64,000 nt of DNA from Mycobacterium syngnathidarum (GTDB lineage: Bacteria > Actinomycetota > Actinomycetes > Mycobacteriales > Mycobacteriaceae): contig NZ_MLCL01000029.1 of NCBI RefSeq assembly GCF_001942625.1, positions 310,001-374,000 of the forward strand, read 5' to 3'. Within the stretch, counting starts at the first letter, position 1. The number at the start of each line of letters is the position of its first letter. The position numbers were made by a program, and so were the translations under genes. This document shows, piece by piece, positions 40,942-49,212 of this stretch. The notes under the pieces were generated by a model. The model was not told where the DNA came from and made no database searches. It saw nothing but the letters and a program-made list of their open reading frames with translations.

Positions 40942-41016
40942 TCGTTGTTTCCCTCCGGGGAGAATGGGGTGCCGCCTACCAGAGTTGATTGTTGTGCACC
41001 GGGGCGCAAATGACAT

Positions 41017-41032
41017 GAGTAGTGCAGTACTC
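41017..41032. promoter_or_regulatory. Inverted repeat in divergent promoter region
   Basis: GAGTA-GTGCAG-TACTC lies in the roughly 200-bp gap between the alpha-dioxygenase and subtilase genes. A second small inverted repeat, ACAGG-AAAA-CCTGT, is at 41116-41129, just before the subtilase start. Either may be an operator; neither matches a motif I can name. Confidence 0.35.
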
Positions 41033-41140
41033 GATCGGAAATGTGCGGGCCCGGTGAGCTTCGAGTAGTCGAATACGCGTGTACACCGGGCTCGACTGAG
41101 CGACGATCAATCGACACAGGAAAACCTGTGGTGGCGGAGT

Positions 41141-42991
41141 GTGCCGAGGAGCGCGGTGAGTTCAACTGGGGATGTCTGGGCAGATCGGGTGCTGGCGGCG
41201 CTGGGGGATCTGAAGGGCGGCACGACTGCTGACCTGACGTCGTTGGCCGAGGCCGTCGCTGCCAGGTTCGCCTCGACATTCACCGAGCGCGACCGGCAGT
41301 ACGAGAACGCCAATCCTTACTGGCACAACCGGGTTAACGATGCCGTCACGATGCTGCGCAGGCGCAAGCTGATCGCGCCGAAGGCGGCCAAGGGCGACGC
41401 GGTGCGATTGAGCGCGGCGGGCCGCGATGCCGTGGCGGGTGCCCGGGACCGAACCGAGGGGGCGGCTGCGCCACGGGTGCGAGCCGTCGCTCCCTCGCCC
41501 GAGGGCGCACAGGCCACGGAGGTCGGGACTACCGAACCGCCCAAACACGATCCGGTTCTCGCCAGCGTCGTGACACCGCCGTTGCGCACGACGATGGCAC
41601 GGGAGATCACTGACACCCCGATACCGATCATGATCGAGTTCAACCTGACCTTTCAGCCGTCGGTTACCGCCGCGATCGAGCGGATCGTGCGGTTGTGGGA
41701 GCTGGTCGGCGGGGCGGGGGCACCCGTGCCACTGGCAGACCAGTTCATGGCCGGTGAGCTCACGTCCGACCAGATCAAGTCGCTGGTTTCCGCGGACGCC
41801 GTCCCGCAGTCCTGGCCCGAACGGGCGGTCTACCGGATCTGGCCGGACTTCGAGGTGCACCCGCAGATCGATGCCTCCTCCGCCACCATCAAGGCCATCG
41901 CCGCACAGCGGTCATTCGCCAGCTTCGGCGAGGGAATTGTGTGGGCTGTAGTCGATTCCGGTATCGACAAGAAGCACGCGCACTTCGCGGCGCATCAGAA
42001 CCTGAGTGATCCGGCGGTGGTCGATCTGCATCACGACTTCACCGGAGGCAATGCCCCGCTGACCGACACCGACGGGCACGGCACGCACGTGGCCGCGATC
42101 ATCGCCGGCGGGTTGGTGGACCGCAAACCCGAAGATGTCGTGGTGGTCGAGAAGCGGCTCAATGACCCTGAGCACGGGGGCGATCCGATCACTGCGCCGC
42201 GCACCGTGGCCGACCCGTCGCGGCTGGCGGGGATGGCGCCGAAGGCCAAATTGGTGAGCCTCAAGGTGCTCGGCCGCGGTGATGAGGCCTCCAGGGTGAG
42301 TCGGGTGATGCAGGCGTTGGCCTACGTTCGGAAACTCAACGCCGGCAGTGAGCGGGTGCCCCGGATTCACGGGGTAAACCTCAGCCTCGGCTACGAATTC
42401 GACGCCGAGTGGTACGCCTGCGGTCAGAGCCCGATGTGCATCGAGGTCGACAAGACGGTGCGCTCAGGTGTGGTGGTGGTCGTGGCCGCGGGCAATTCCG
42501 GCTACGTGTCACTGAATACCGCATTCAGCAAGGACTCGGTCAAGTTCACCGCCGACATGACGATCAACGACCCGGGCAACACCGAGAGCGCGATCACCGT
42601 CGGCTCCACCCACCGGAGTTCGCCGCACACCTTCGGCGTCTCGTACTTTTCCTCGCGGGGCCCCACCGGGGACGGTCGGCGGAAACCGGACCTGGTCGCA
42701 CCCGGCGAACGCATCACGTCGGCAGCAGCCGGGAGCCGCCGGGACAAGGTCACCAATCAGATCGATGTGGCCGACGACGTGCCGGTCTACGTCGAGGAAA
42801 GCGGAACCAGCATGGCGGCACCGCACGTATCCGGTGCGATCGCCGCATTCCTCTCGGTCCAGCGCGAGTTCGTCAGCGAACCGGAGGCGATCAAGCGCAT
42901 CTTCGTCGAGTCGGCGACCTCGCTGAACCGGGACCCGGCATTCCAGGGCAGCGGCCTGCTGGATCTCATGCGCGCCCTGCAAGCGGTGTGA
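41141..42991 (+). CDS. Intracellular S8 (subtilisin-like) protease with winged helix
   Basis: A 616-residue protein without a signal peptide or transmembrane helix. Residues 10-100 look like the winged-helix domain seen at the N-terminus of Mrr-type proteins (YENANPYWHNRVNDAVTMLRRR, then GDAVRLSAAGRDAV). A linker and a possible prodomain (160-240) follow. The S8 catalytic triad is intact: Asp272 in AVVDSGID, His313 in DGHGTHVAA and Ser557 in ESGTSMAAPHVSG; the oxyanion Asn is in VAAGNSG. The start GTG 41141 is uncertain because no strong ribosome site precedes it. A serine hydrolase gene follows 16 bp later, so the two form an operon. A DNA-sensing or regulated protease role is inference. Confidence 0.82.
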   Translation: MPRSAVSSTGDVWADRVLAALGDLKGGTTADLTSLAEAVAARFASTFTERDRQYENANPYWHNRVNDAVTMLRRRKLIAPKAAKGDAVRLSAAGRDAVAGARDRTEGAAAPRVRAVAPSPEGAQATEVGTTEPPKHDPVLASVVTPPLRTTMAREITDTPIPIMIEFNLTFQPSVTAAIERIVRLWELVGGAGAPVPLADQFMAGELTSDQIKSLVSADAVPQSWPERAVYRIWPDFEVHPQIDASSATIKAIAAQRSFASFGEGIVWAVVDSGIDKKHAHFAAHQNLSDPAVVDLHHDFTGGNAPLTDTDGHGTHVAAIIAGGLVDRKPEDVVVVEKRLNDPEHGGDPITAPRTVADPSRLAGMAPKAKLVSLKVLGRGDEASRVSRVMQALAYVRKLNAGSERVPRIHGVNLSLGYEFDAEWYACGQSPMCIEVDKTVRSGVVVVVAAGNSGYVSLNTAFSKDSVKFTADMTINDPGNTESAITVGSTHRSSPHTFGVSYFSSRGPTGDGRRKPDLVAPGERITSAAAGSRRDKVTNQIDVADDVPVYVEESGTSMAAPHVSGAIAAFLSVQREFVSEPEAIKRIFVESATSLNRDPAFQGSGLLDLMRALQAV

Positions 42992-43007
42992 CCTGAAAGG
43001 CGATTCG

Positions 43008-44351
43008 ATGACCGACAATGTGGCAGAACGGATCTGGCGCCTGGTGTTCGATGCCGACGGCGATCCCGACCCGGCAGTGCTGGTGGACCTCAAGCAGCGC
43101 ATCGGTGCGGCGGGGTTGACCGATCTGATCATCTTCTCCCACGGCTGGAACAATGACGAGGCGGCCGCGGCGAGTTTGTACGACCGGTGGTTCGGGCTGC
43201 TGGCACCGCAACTCGACCCGGCCCGCAGGGTCGGCTTCGTCGGAGTGCGGTGGCCGTCGCAGCTCTGGCGCGACGAGCCGATCCCGGATTTCTCCGCGTC
43301 GGCACACGACGGCGGCGGTGCGGCCGCACTGGGCGACGAGGCGGCCCCGGTGCCTGGCGGGCCGGCGACCATCGACCCGGCCCAACTCGCCGAGCTCAAG
43401 GACATGTTCCCGCGCGGCAAGCAGCAGTTGGACAAGCTCGCCGCCCTGCTGGCCGCCGCGCCGGACATCGATCGCCTGCCGGAACTGCTCGACGCGATGC
43501 GGGAGTTCAGCGCGGCCACCCAGACCGGATTCAACGACGGCGAGGCCGACGAGCCGGACGCCGGGCCGGGGATGCTCGCACCCGACCAGGACCCGGAAAA
43601 GCTGTTCACCACCTTCGCCGACGAATTGGCGTCCGCCGGTGTGGAATTCGATGATGACGGCGGGGGAGCGGCCGGACTGGGTGATATCGCGGGGCGGCTG
43701 TGGCGCGGCGCCAAGGAGGCGTTGCGTCAACTGAGTTACTGGAAGATGAAGAACCGCGCCGGAGTGGTGGGACGGCAGGGGCTTGGACCGGTCATCGATC
43801 AGCTTCACGCGGATTTCCCCGAGCTGCGGATACACCTGGTCGGTCACAGCTTCGGCGCCCGGGTGGTGTCCTACGCCCTGGCCGGGATGAGCGACATCCA
43901 GCCTTCACCGGTGAAGGCGGTGACCCTGTTGCAGGGGGCGTACTCTCGGTTCACCTTTGCCGAGCGGCTGCCGTTCCGGAAGGGCTCAGGTGAGCTGACG
44001 GGGCTGCTCAACCGCATCGACGGGCCGCTGACGGTCTGCTTCTCCAGCCATGACCGGGCTCTGGGGACGTTCTACCCATTGGCCTCGGCCGCGGCGGGCG
44101 AAGATGCGGCAGCGGTCGAAGATCCGTTGTTCCGCTGGCGGGCGATGGGTTCGCACGGGGCATACCAGTCACCAACCCAGAGCCTGGGTGCCGAGGGTGC
44201 GAGCTATCCGTTTCAGACGGGTCGGATTCTGAACCTGAACTCGTCGGATGTGGTGGCCAAGGACGAGGGACCATCCGGCGCGCACAGCGACATCTTCCAC
44301 GAAGAATTGACCTGGGTTGCCGCGGCTGCCGGGAAATTGAACCCGGTTTGA
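43008..44351 (+). CDS. Alpha/beta-fold serine hydrolase, subtilase partner
   Basis: A 447-residue cytoplasmic protein with an alpha/beta hydrolase fold. The oxyanion-side strand is LIIFSHGWNNDEAAA, and the nucleophile elbow is IHLVGHSFGARVV with Ser281. The catalytic His is probably in GAHSDIFHEEL near residue 430, and an acid candidate is in FSSHDRALG. Between the first strands and the elbow lies a long acidic, variable insert (about residues 95-240), larger than in simple lipases. It lacks a signal peptide. It starts 16 bp after the subtilase and almost certainly shares its transcript. Substrate unknown: lipid and peptide esters are both possible. Confidence 0.75.
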   Translation: MTDNVAERIWRLVFDADGDPDPAVLVDLKQRIGAAGLTDLIIFSHGWNNDEAAAASLYDRWFGLLAPQLDPARRVGFVGVRWPSQLWRDEPIPDFSASAHDGGGAAALGDEAAPVPGGPATIDPAQLAELKDMFPRGKQQLDKLAALLAAAPDIDRLPELLDAMREFSAATQTGFNDGEADEPDAGPGMLAPDQDPEKLFTTFADELASAGVEFDDDGGGAAGLGDIAGRLWRGAKEALRQLSYWKMKNRAGVVGRQGLGPVIDQLHADFPELRIHLVGHSFGARVVSYALAGMSDIQPSPVKAVTLLQGAYSRFTFAERLPFRKGSGELTGLLNRIDGPLTVCFSSHDRALGTFYPLASAAAGEDAAAVEDPLFRWRAMGSHGAYQSPTQSLGAEGASYPFQTGRILNLNSSDVVAKDEGPSGAHSDIFHEELTWVAAAAGKLNPV

Positions 44352-44463
44352 GTGTGTCCGAGGGGGGACTTGGCCACTTACGACACGGGTTCTGACCTGG
44401 CGAATCGGTACCTGATCGTCATCCATGCCGGGGTCGACCCACCTCTGACGTCGAGCGGTCGGA

Positions 44464-44898
44464 TTAGGGGTCGAGTTGGGCGGGGGCGAGTCGGCACCCG
44501 GCGGCTTGGGCTCCGGCGTGCAGGCGTCGGTCCCAAACGGCGACGATCAGGCCGGGTTCGCCGACTGCCAACGCGCTGGCCAGATGGACAGCGTCGGCTT
44601 CGCGCAAGGCATGGGCGCGGGCGAGGCGGCCGGCGTGCTGTTCAACCGTGGCGGTGAGTTCGATTGGGCGGGTGGCGGCCCAGAAGTCCTCCCAGTCACG
44701 CTCGGCGTCGGCGAGCTCGGATTCGGTTAGGTCGTGATTGCGGGCTGCTGCAGCGAGTGCGGCGCGGACTTCGGGGTAGGCCAGGCGGCTGGACAATGCG
44801 GCGTCGCAGCCGTCCCACAGCGCGGATGCCAGCGAGCTTCCTGTCTCGGTGGTGAGAAGTTTAACGAAGGCGCTGGCGTCGAAGTAGACGAGCGGCAC
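44464..44898 (-). CDS. vapC: VapC-type PIN-domain ribonuclease toxin
   Basis: A 144-residue PIN-domain protein starting at GTG 44898, 3 nt after the antitoxin stop. Acidic metal-binding residues are Asp7 (VYFDASAFVK), Glu43 (AYPEVRAAL), Asp101 (READAVHLASAL) and Asp122 (AVWDRRLH), so the active site looks complete. VapC toxins cleave tRNA or rRNA and are held inactive by VapB. It lies at the border between conserved genes and mosaic accessory DNA. Confidence 0.9.
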   Translation of the reverse strand: MPLVYFDASAFVKLLTTETGSSLASALWDGCDAALSSRLAYPEVRAALAAAARNHDLTESELADAERDWEDFWAATRPIELTATVEQHAGRLARAHALREADAVHLASALAVGEPGLIVAVWDRRLHAGAQAAGCRLAPAQLDP

Positions 44899-44901
44899 CG
44901 G

Positions 44902-45162
44902 TCAGCGCCGCTGGTCGCTGACCTGGTCAGACACCGGCCGCCGCGGTCGGGGCCGGGACCGTCCCGCAGCGACGGGCCGCTGCGCGGTGGCCCTGGCAAT
45001 CACGCCTTCGGCCGTGAGACGCTCCAAGGTGCCTGCGCTGTCCAGCGCAGCGAGTCGCGCGACCGGAATCCCGCGGTCGGTGATGACGACCTCATCACCA
45101 GCCCGAACTCGATCGAGCCAATCGCTAAGGTGCGCGCGCAACTCGGTCACGGATACCTCCAC
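44902..45162 (-). CDS. vapB: VapB/Phd-YefM-type antitoxin
   Basis: An 86-residue antitoxin read from GTG 45162, a start supported by a TACAGT -10 element (45170-45175, minus strand) 7 nt upstream. The N-terminal DNA-binding domain is of the Phd/YefM kind (VSVTELRAHLSDWLDRVRAGDEVVITDRGIPVARLAAL). The C-terminal toxin-neutralising arm is Arg/Pro-rich (GRSRPRPRRPVSDQ). The frame stays open upstream to 45249, but that extension carries no conserved residues. Together with vapC it forms a type II toxin-antitoxin operon. Confidence 0.85.
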   Translation of the reverse strand: MEVSVTELRAHLSDWLDRVRAGDEVVITDRGIPVARLAALDSAGTLERLTAEGVIARATAQRPVAAGRSRPRPRRPVSDQVSDQRR

Positions 45163-45200
45163 ACCGTGAACTGTACACTCGCTGAACCGTGATTTGTACA
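45163..45200. promoter_or_regulatory. vapBC operator-like direct repeats
   Basis: Two near-identical 15-mers, ACCGTGAACTGTACA (45163-45177) and ACCGTGATTTGTACA (45186-45200), lie 23 bp apart, and each ends in the palindrome TGTACA. They cover the vapB -10 element and start, as expected for autorepression by a VapBC complex. Confidence 0.55.
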
Positions 45201-45467
45201 TGTCACTTCTGAGTGTGGCAACGACGACCTGAGAGATTGACCCGCGCAAGCCGGAGGCGAGGTGGCAACGGGCCGGTACACCGATTCGTCCGCGGTGCTG
45301 GCGACGCCGAGACGGTCGATATTATGGTGGCTGGTGGCCTTCCGTCCAAGCTGCATCCGAAGGTGTTGCGGCGGAAGGTGTTTGCCGTCCCCGGTGGGAC
45401 TTCGGCGCGGCTGGCGTTCGTGGTCAGCTGTATGAAGACGGCAGCGCCTCGGTGTCGGACGCCGGGT
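45201..45467. other. Gene-free, apparently degraded segment
   Basis: No convincing gene. A 124-codon plus-strand frame (45213-45587) has no recognisable motif, no ribosome site and unlikely composition. The segment separates vapBC from a gene fragment and looks like decayed accessory DNA. Confidence 0.45.
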
Positions 45468-45710
45468 CTAGCTTGCAGCAGCGGGCTCTTGAATTCTCTG
45501 CGTGAGGTGCTGTGTGCGGTGACTGCCGACGATCGCCTTCATTGGCGTTCTGTTGCCAGCGACCCGATTGAACGACTCTCCCAGTAGTAACAGTTGGCCT
45601 GAGTCGCGAAGAACCTCGACATCCCTTGGATCGTATTCGTATGACGGAGCGTGCTTCAAGCTGGTGTAGGCGTCCCAGAACAGTTGGCTCCACATGTCCA
45701 GTTGGTGGCA
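45468..45710 (-). pseudogene. Fragment of HEPN/ApeA-like gene
   Basis: About 80 codons are open on the minus strand, ending at 45468, with a stop just upstream of HQLD (near 45710). The segment HQLDMWSQLFWDAYTSLKHAPSYEYD followed by RDVEVLRDSGQLLLLGESFNRVAGN reads like the C-terminal HEPN-type part of ApeA/LSDAT-like accessory proteins (LYxALKH and LLxxxNRVAGN blocks). It lacks the upstream three quarters of such a protein and a ribosome site, so it is called a remnant. The family assignment is from memory and modest in confidence. Confidence 0.45.
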
Positions 45711-45842
45711 TTACCCCGAGACCGTGGCTAAGAGACCGAAATCACAACTACCCGTTTGAAATTCAATAGCCCACAACTGACTAGGAACATAAGGGGTAAC
45801 CGAGCTTCAACTTGGGTGCGATTGCTGAACAACCGTTTTTAC
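45711..45842. other. Gap without gene
   Basis: A+T-richer than its surroundings (AATTCAATAGCCCACAACTG and similar) and without a gene. It lies between the ApeA-like fragment and the stop of the CMD gene, and looks like a recombination scar. Confidence 0.35.
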
Positions 45843-46397
45843 TCAATCGTCACGTCGAGGGGCTCGCCCATCGGGCGGCCAGGAGTCGGTACCCGACTCA
45901 AGCGGAATATTCAAGGATCGAAGCAGGATCGAAAAGAGCCGCCAATTGGCGATCGCTCCGACAAGTTCGACCAAAACCGCGTGATCGCCATTGAATGCCT
46001 TGTGGCACGCGGCCCAGTTTTCCTCGGCAATGACCCCGTCACGTACCACATCATCGGTCGCCGCCAGGACCGCACGCTCGGCATGGCCCAGACGATTGGA
46101 ACTCTGCCAGTCACGCACCGCCAGAAGGTCATCCGAAGCCACACCGAGCAGCGTCGCGATTCGCCAATGCTGTGTCCACTCATATACCGACCCCGTTACC
46201 CAGCCGATGCGCATGATGATCAATTCGCGTAGCCGGGCGTCGAGCACACCGTTAAATAGCAGCGCCTCAAGCATTCCGTACAGGGCCACTGCGAGGCTCG
46301 GCTGGTGAAGTGCCACGCGAAATACTGACAGTTCTGCCATCTCTGCGGGCAGCCCACACTCGGCAGCCCGCAGCCGGGCCTGCTCAAGGTCGAGCAT
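45843..46397 (-). CDS. Carboxymuconolactone decarboxylase-family protein
   Basis: A 184-residue all-helical protein of the AhpD/CMD fold. The core signature is LRELIIMRIGWVTGSVYEWTQHWRIATLLG (WTQHW replaces the CxxC-containing segment), so the AhpD peroxidase cysteines are absent and a redox role is unlikely. Such CMD-like proteins often accompany oxidoreductases in catabolic operons. The ATG at 46397 overlaps the upstream dehydrogenase by 14 nt; a GTG at 46421 is possible. It is the last gene of a three-gene minus-strand operon headed by the deleted thiolase-like gene. Confidence 0.8.
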   Translation of the reverse strand: MLDLEQARLRAAECGLPAEMAELSVFRVALHQPSLAVALYGMLEALLFNGVLDARLRELIIMRIGWVTGSVYEWTQHWRIATLLGVASDDLLAVRDWQSSNRLGHAERAVLAATDDVVRDGVIAEENWAACHKAFNGDHAVLVELVGAIANWRLFSILLRSLNIPLESGTDSWPPDGRAPRRDD

Positions 46398-47556
46398 CGG
46401 TACGCGTTCCGTTCTCGTCACGTGTGACCTTCCTCTGTTGAAGCTCCGCATGCTGTGAGGGCGTGGGCACGAAGACGTTGTGCAGGGCCGCACTCGATTT
46501 GGCATTTTCATCTGCAAGCGAACTGAGCAGCGGCGCGAGACCAGCGAATCCGGTTGATTCTCTTGTGATCCGGTCGAACGGCCAGCGGCGCGTGGCCAGA
46601 ATCTCGAGGGCTGCCCGGTAGGCGGGATACTCCACGCCGAGTGCACCGGCGATGTGTAATTCCTTATACACCAGCGTGTCTGGTTCAAAGCCGGGCGCGC
46701 CGCCTCCGCCGCGGGTGCCAGCAACCACGACCCTGCCGCCAGGCCTGGCAAGGGCGACGGCGTCGGCGAACGCGGAGGGTGCTTTGGCGGTGACATCGAT
46801 GACCACGTCGGCAAGCTGTCCGCCTGTCTCACGCTGGAGCGCTGTCACTGCATCGTCCTGCGATACGTCGATGGGCAGGTCGACACCGAATGATCTGGCT
46901 ATGGCCAGTCGCTGATCGTCGCGTGGACCGATGCCGGTCATCGCGACGAAAGCGGCTCCCGCCTCTTTCGCCGCCACCGCCGCGCAGATCCCGCGGATGC
47001 CCGGTCCCAGTATCGCTACGATACCCCCCGCCTTGGTGTCGGGAAGAGTTTTCCCCCATTGGATACCGGCCCCGAGAGGGTTGAACAACGTGGCGAGAAC
47101 GGGGTCCATGTCTTCGGCAATCGGGAGTAGCATCGCGTCCCACGGAAGCTCCACATGGGTGGCGTATCCGCCCCATAACCCGGCGCCGATCTCCACGTCG
47201 ACGAACCCGAACATGGTGGCGATGCCGTTCACCGCACATCGCCGGTATTCGCCGCGGCGACACTCCGGGCAGTCTCGGCAGGACCGGAACACCTCGACGG
47301 CCACGCGCTGGCCGGCCCGGACGCACCAGCGTTCGCTGGCCGCATTGCCGACATGTTCGACGATGCCGACGATTTCGTGACCTGGAACGAATGAGAAGCC
47401 GGCAGGCAGGTGTCCGGTGAATTGTTCGTGATCTGTACCGCATAGACCACATGCTTCAACTCGCAGGATCGCACCGCGGTCACCGACGTCGGGGATGGTC
47501 ATCTGGCGCCGCTCCAGATTCCGCGGTCCGGTCAACACCATGGCCTCGGCGATCAT
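46384..47556 (-). CDS. Zinc-dependent MDR alcohol/threonine-type dehydrogenase
   Basis: A 390-residue medium-chain dehydrogenase. Catalytic zinc ligands are Cys in EACGLCGTDHEQF and His-Glu in VPGHEIVG. The structural zinc lobe is FRSCRDCPECRRGEYRRC with four cysteines. The NAD(P) Rossmann segment is GIVAILGPGIRGICAAVAAKEAGA, where the third glycine position is altered (GPGIRG). The substrate is unknown. It overlaps the thiolase-derived gene by 4 nt upstream (ATGA), indicating translational coupling. A divergent TetR gene at 48092 may control the operon. Confidence 0.85.
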   Translation of the reverse strand: MIAEAMVLTGPRNLERRQMTIPDVGDRGAILRVEACGLCGTDHEQFTGHLPAGFSFVPGHEIVGIVEHVGNAASERWCVRAGQRVAVEVFRSCRDCPECRRGEYRRCAVNGIATMFGFVDVEIGAGLWGGYATHVELPWDAMLLPIAEDMDPVLATLFNPLGAGIQWGKTLPDTKAGGIVAILGPGIRGICAAVAAKEAGAAFVAMTGIGPRDDQRLAIARSFGVDLPIDVSQDDAVTALQRETGGQLADVVIDVTAKAPSAFADAVALARPGGRVVVAGTRGGGGAPGFEPDTLVYKELHIAGALGVEYPAYRAALEILATRRWPFDRITRESTGFAGLAPLLSSLADENAKSSAALHNVFVPTPSQHAELQQRKVTRDENGTRTDARP

Positions 47557-47987
47557 GGAAGCTCGAATCCCGTGGACGACCCTGTGTTTCGGAGGCAAAC
47601 CGTTCTGCCAACGTACATCTCGCCCGCCATCGCCTCGGCAATCTGCGGATCGTCGCTGCGTGCGACGACTCTTCGCCCGTCGGACAGGTGCGCGATGGTC
47701 GGTGTCCATCGAGGTCGCCCGTCTCGGTCGTATTCGACCGTGTACCCGTCCACTGTCGCGCGACCGGTCGCCTCGTCGACGCCTGCGACGGCCAGCCGCG
47801 ATGAATCGATCGGAGTTTGTTCGTCTGCCGTGTCGATCAGTCGCCACCCGGTTGGTGGAGGGGTGGCCGACCACACACCGACCGAATGTTTCGTCGAATA
47901 CCAACCGAGGCCGGTGACGACGTCGTCCCCGCGATGGGTGACTTCGCCTACGCCGACCGCCACCGGAGTACGCGCTTCTACCGACAA
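47553..47987 (-). pseudogene. Thiolase-like gene with large in-frame internal deletion
   Basis: A continuous 144-codon frame. The first 20 residues (MSVEARTPVAVGVGEVTHRG) are a typical thiolase-like (acetyl-CoA acetyltransferase/SCP-x type) N-terminus. They run directly into GLGWYSTKHSVGVWSATPP and then VDGYTVEYDRDGRPR and DGRRVVARSDDP, which are the C-terminal thiolase end and its additional C-terminal domain. About 350 residues, including the catalytic Cys and His, are missing without a frameshift. Residual function is unlikely but the frame is intact and still coupled to the dehydrogenase. The family assignment comes from remembered motifs. Confidence 0.65.
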
Positions 47988-48091
47988 TCGATCACTCGCT
48001 CAGGGCCACGGGCTGTTGTGAGACACGAATGCGATGGTGTCATATCTGCAGTCAAGCCACAATGGTGTGCGCCCGCGGCATACTGGCTGTT

Positions 48092-48721
48092 GTGTCGACG
48101 AAGTTGGTGCGATGGGGTGCCGCCGCGCCGTCAGATCGTGATTCCGCTCGCGACCGATTGCTAGATGCTGCCGAGCGGTGCCTAGAGAGTTGCGGCGTGG
48201 TAGGCACGACCATGGAGGACATCGGCAGAACAGCGGGTGTCTCCAGGGCAACGGTGTATCGCTACTTCCCTAATCGGGAGGCGGTGATGTCGGGCGTCAT
48301 CATTCGCGCCGCCGAGCGCTATCTCGATCGCATCAACCCCCGGATCGCGGAGCACACCGATCTGGGCTCCGCTCTCGTCGATTTCGTGGAATACACAGTT
48401 GAGGCCGCGCGCCGCGAAGAGATCATCGGATTGTTGTTCGGCAGCGACGAGGAACTCGCCGGCGTTGGCCTCGCGGCGGGGACCTCGACGTCACTCTTCG
48501 AACTCGTCACCGAGTTTCTCCGTCCCATCTTCAGGAGACACTGGAGTTACGTAGAACCGGGCGTCTCCGTCGACGACGCCGCCGAGTGGGTTCTCCGCAC
48601 GATACTGAGCCTGCTGACTGTTCGAGGACCGCGGGAGCGCAGTCGTGACGGGCTCCGGACATTTCTTTCAAGGTTTCTCCTTCCCGCAATCCTGGCGAGC
48701 GACCATTGTCGACCGATGTGA
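48092..48721 (+). CDS. TetR-family transcriptional regulator
   Basis: A 209-residue regulator from GTG 48092. The N-terminal TetR helix-turn-helix is RDRLLDAAERCLESCGVVGTTMEDIGRTAGVSRATVYRYFPNREAVMSGVI. The rest is the helical ligand-binding and dimerisation domain. It diverges from the dehydrogenase/CMD operon (104-bp gap) and is followed by a thioesterase gene 47 bp later, so it may regulate either side. The ligand is unknown; an acyl-CoA or hydrophobic compound would suit the neighbours. Confidence 0.85.
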   Translation: MSTKLVRWGAAAPSDRDSARDRLLDAAERCLESCGVVGTTMEDIGRTAGVSRATVYRYFPNREAVMSGVIIRAAERYLDRINPRIAEHTDLGSALVDFVEYTVEAARREEIIGLLFGSDEELAGVGLAAGTSTSLFELVTEFLRPIFRRHWSYVEPGVSVDDAAEWVLRTILSLLTVRGPRERSRDGLRTFLSRFLLPAILASDHCRPM

Positions 48722-48768
48722 CAGACAAGGCGTAATGTCTCAACCACAGCTGAGGTAGGAGGCCGGAC

Positions 48769-49212
48769 ATGTCTGTGCAGTTCACCGCGTTCAACCAGCA
48801 GGTCGCTGAACAACTGCAGAGCGCAGCAGAAACCACGGGCGGGCTGGCCGGTTACCTCGGCTTCCGGCACACTGAATTCACTGCTGGACGGCTCGTCGCG
48901 GAGATGGACGCACGCGACGACCTGAAGACGCCTTTCGGCAACTTGCATGGCGGCTGCTTGTCGGCCATGGTCGACCATTGCCTTGGAGTGGTGTTTTATC
49001 CCGTGATTCCGATGGGATCCTGGGTCGCGACGACGGAGTTCAAACTGAATTTGCTTCGTCCAGTCTCCAGCGGAACCTGTGTAGCCACGGCTGAGATCAT
49101 CTCGCTGGGCAGAACCAGCGGTGTGGCACGTATCGACATCTGCAACGACGGCAGAGCGGTGTGTGCGGCGCAGGGCACCGTCACCGTCGTCGCACCGAAG
49201 GCCATCTCTTGA
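48769..49212 (+). CDS. PaaI-type hotdog thioesterase
   Basis: A 147-residue single hotdog-fold protein. The family signature is FGNLHGGCLSAMVDHCLGVV, with the HGG motif and the catalytic Asp in place. ATTEFKLNLLRPVSSG and GRAVCAAQGTVTVV complete the fold. It should hydrolyse acyl- or aryl-acyl-CoA thioesters. Its stop overlaps the start of the downstream alpha/beta hydrolase by one base, so they are coupled. Confidence 0.85.
   Translation: MSVQFTAFNQQVAEQLQSAAETTGGLAGYLGFRHTEFTAGRLVAEMDARDDLKTPFGNLHGGCLSAMVDHCLGVVFYPVIPMGSWVATTEFKLNLLRPVSSGTCVATAEIISLGRTSGVARIDICNDGRAVCAAQGTVTVVAPKAIS

Noticed and set aside
45213..45587. 124-codon plus-strand frame in the vapB-CMD gap
   Set aside because: No ribosome site, no motif and odd composition; it overlaps the better-supported minus-strand ApeA-like fragment.
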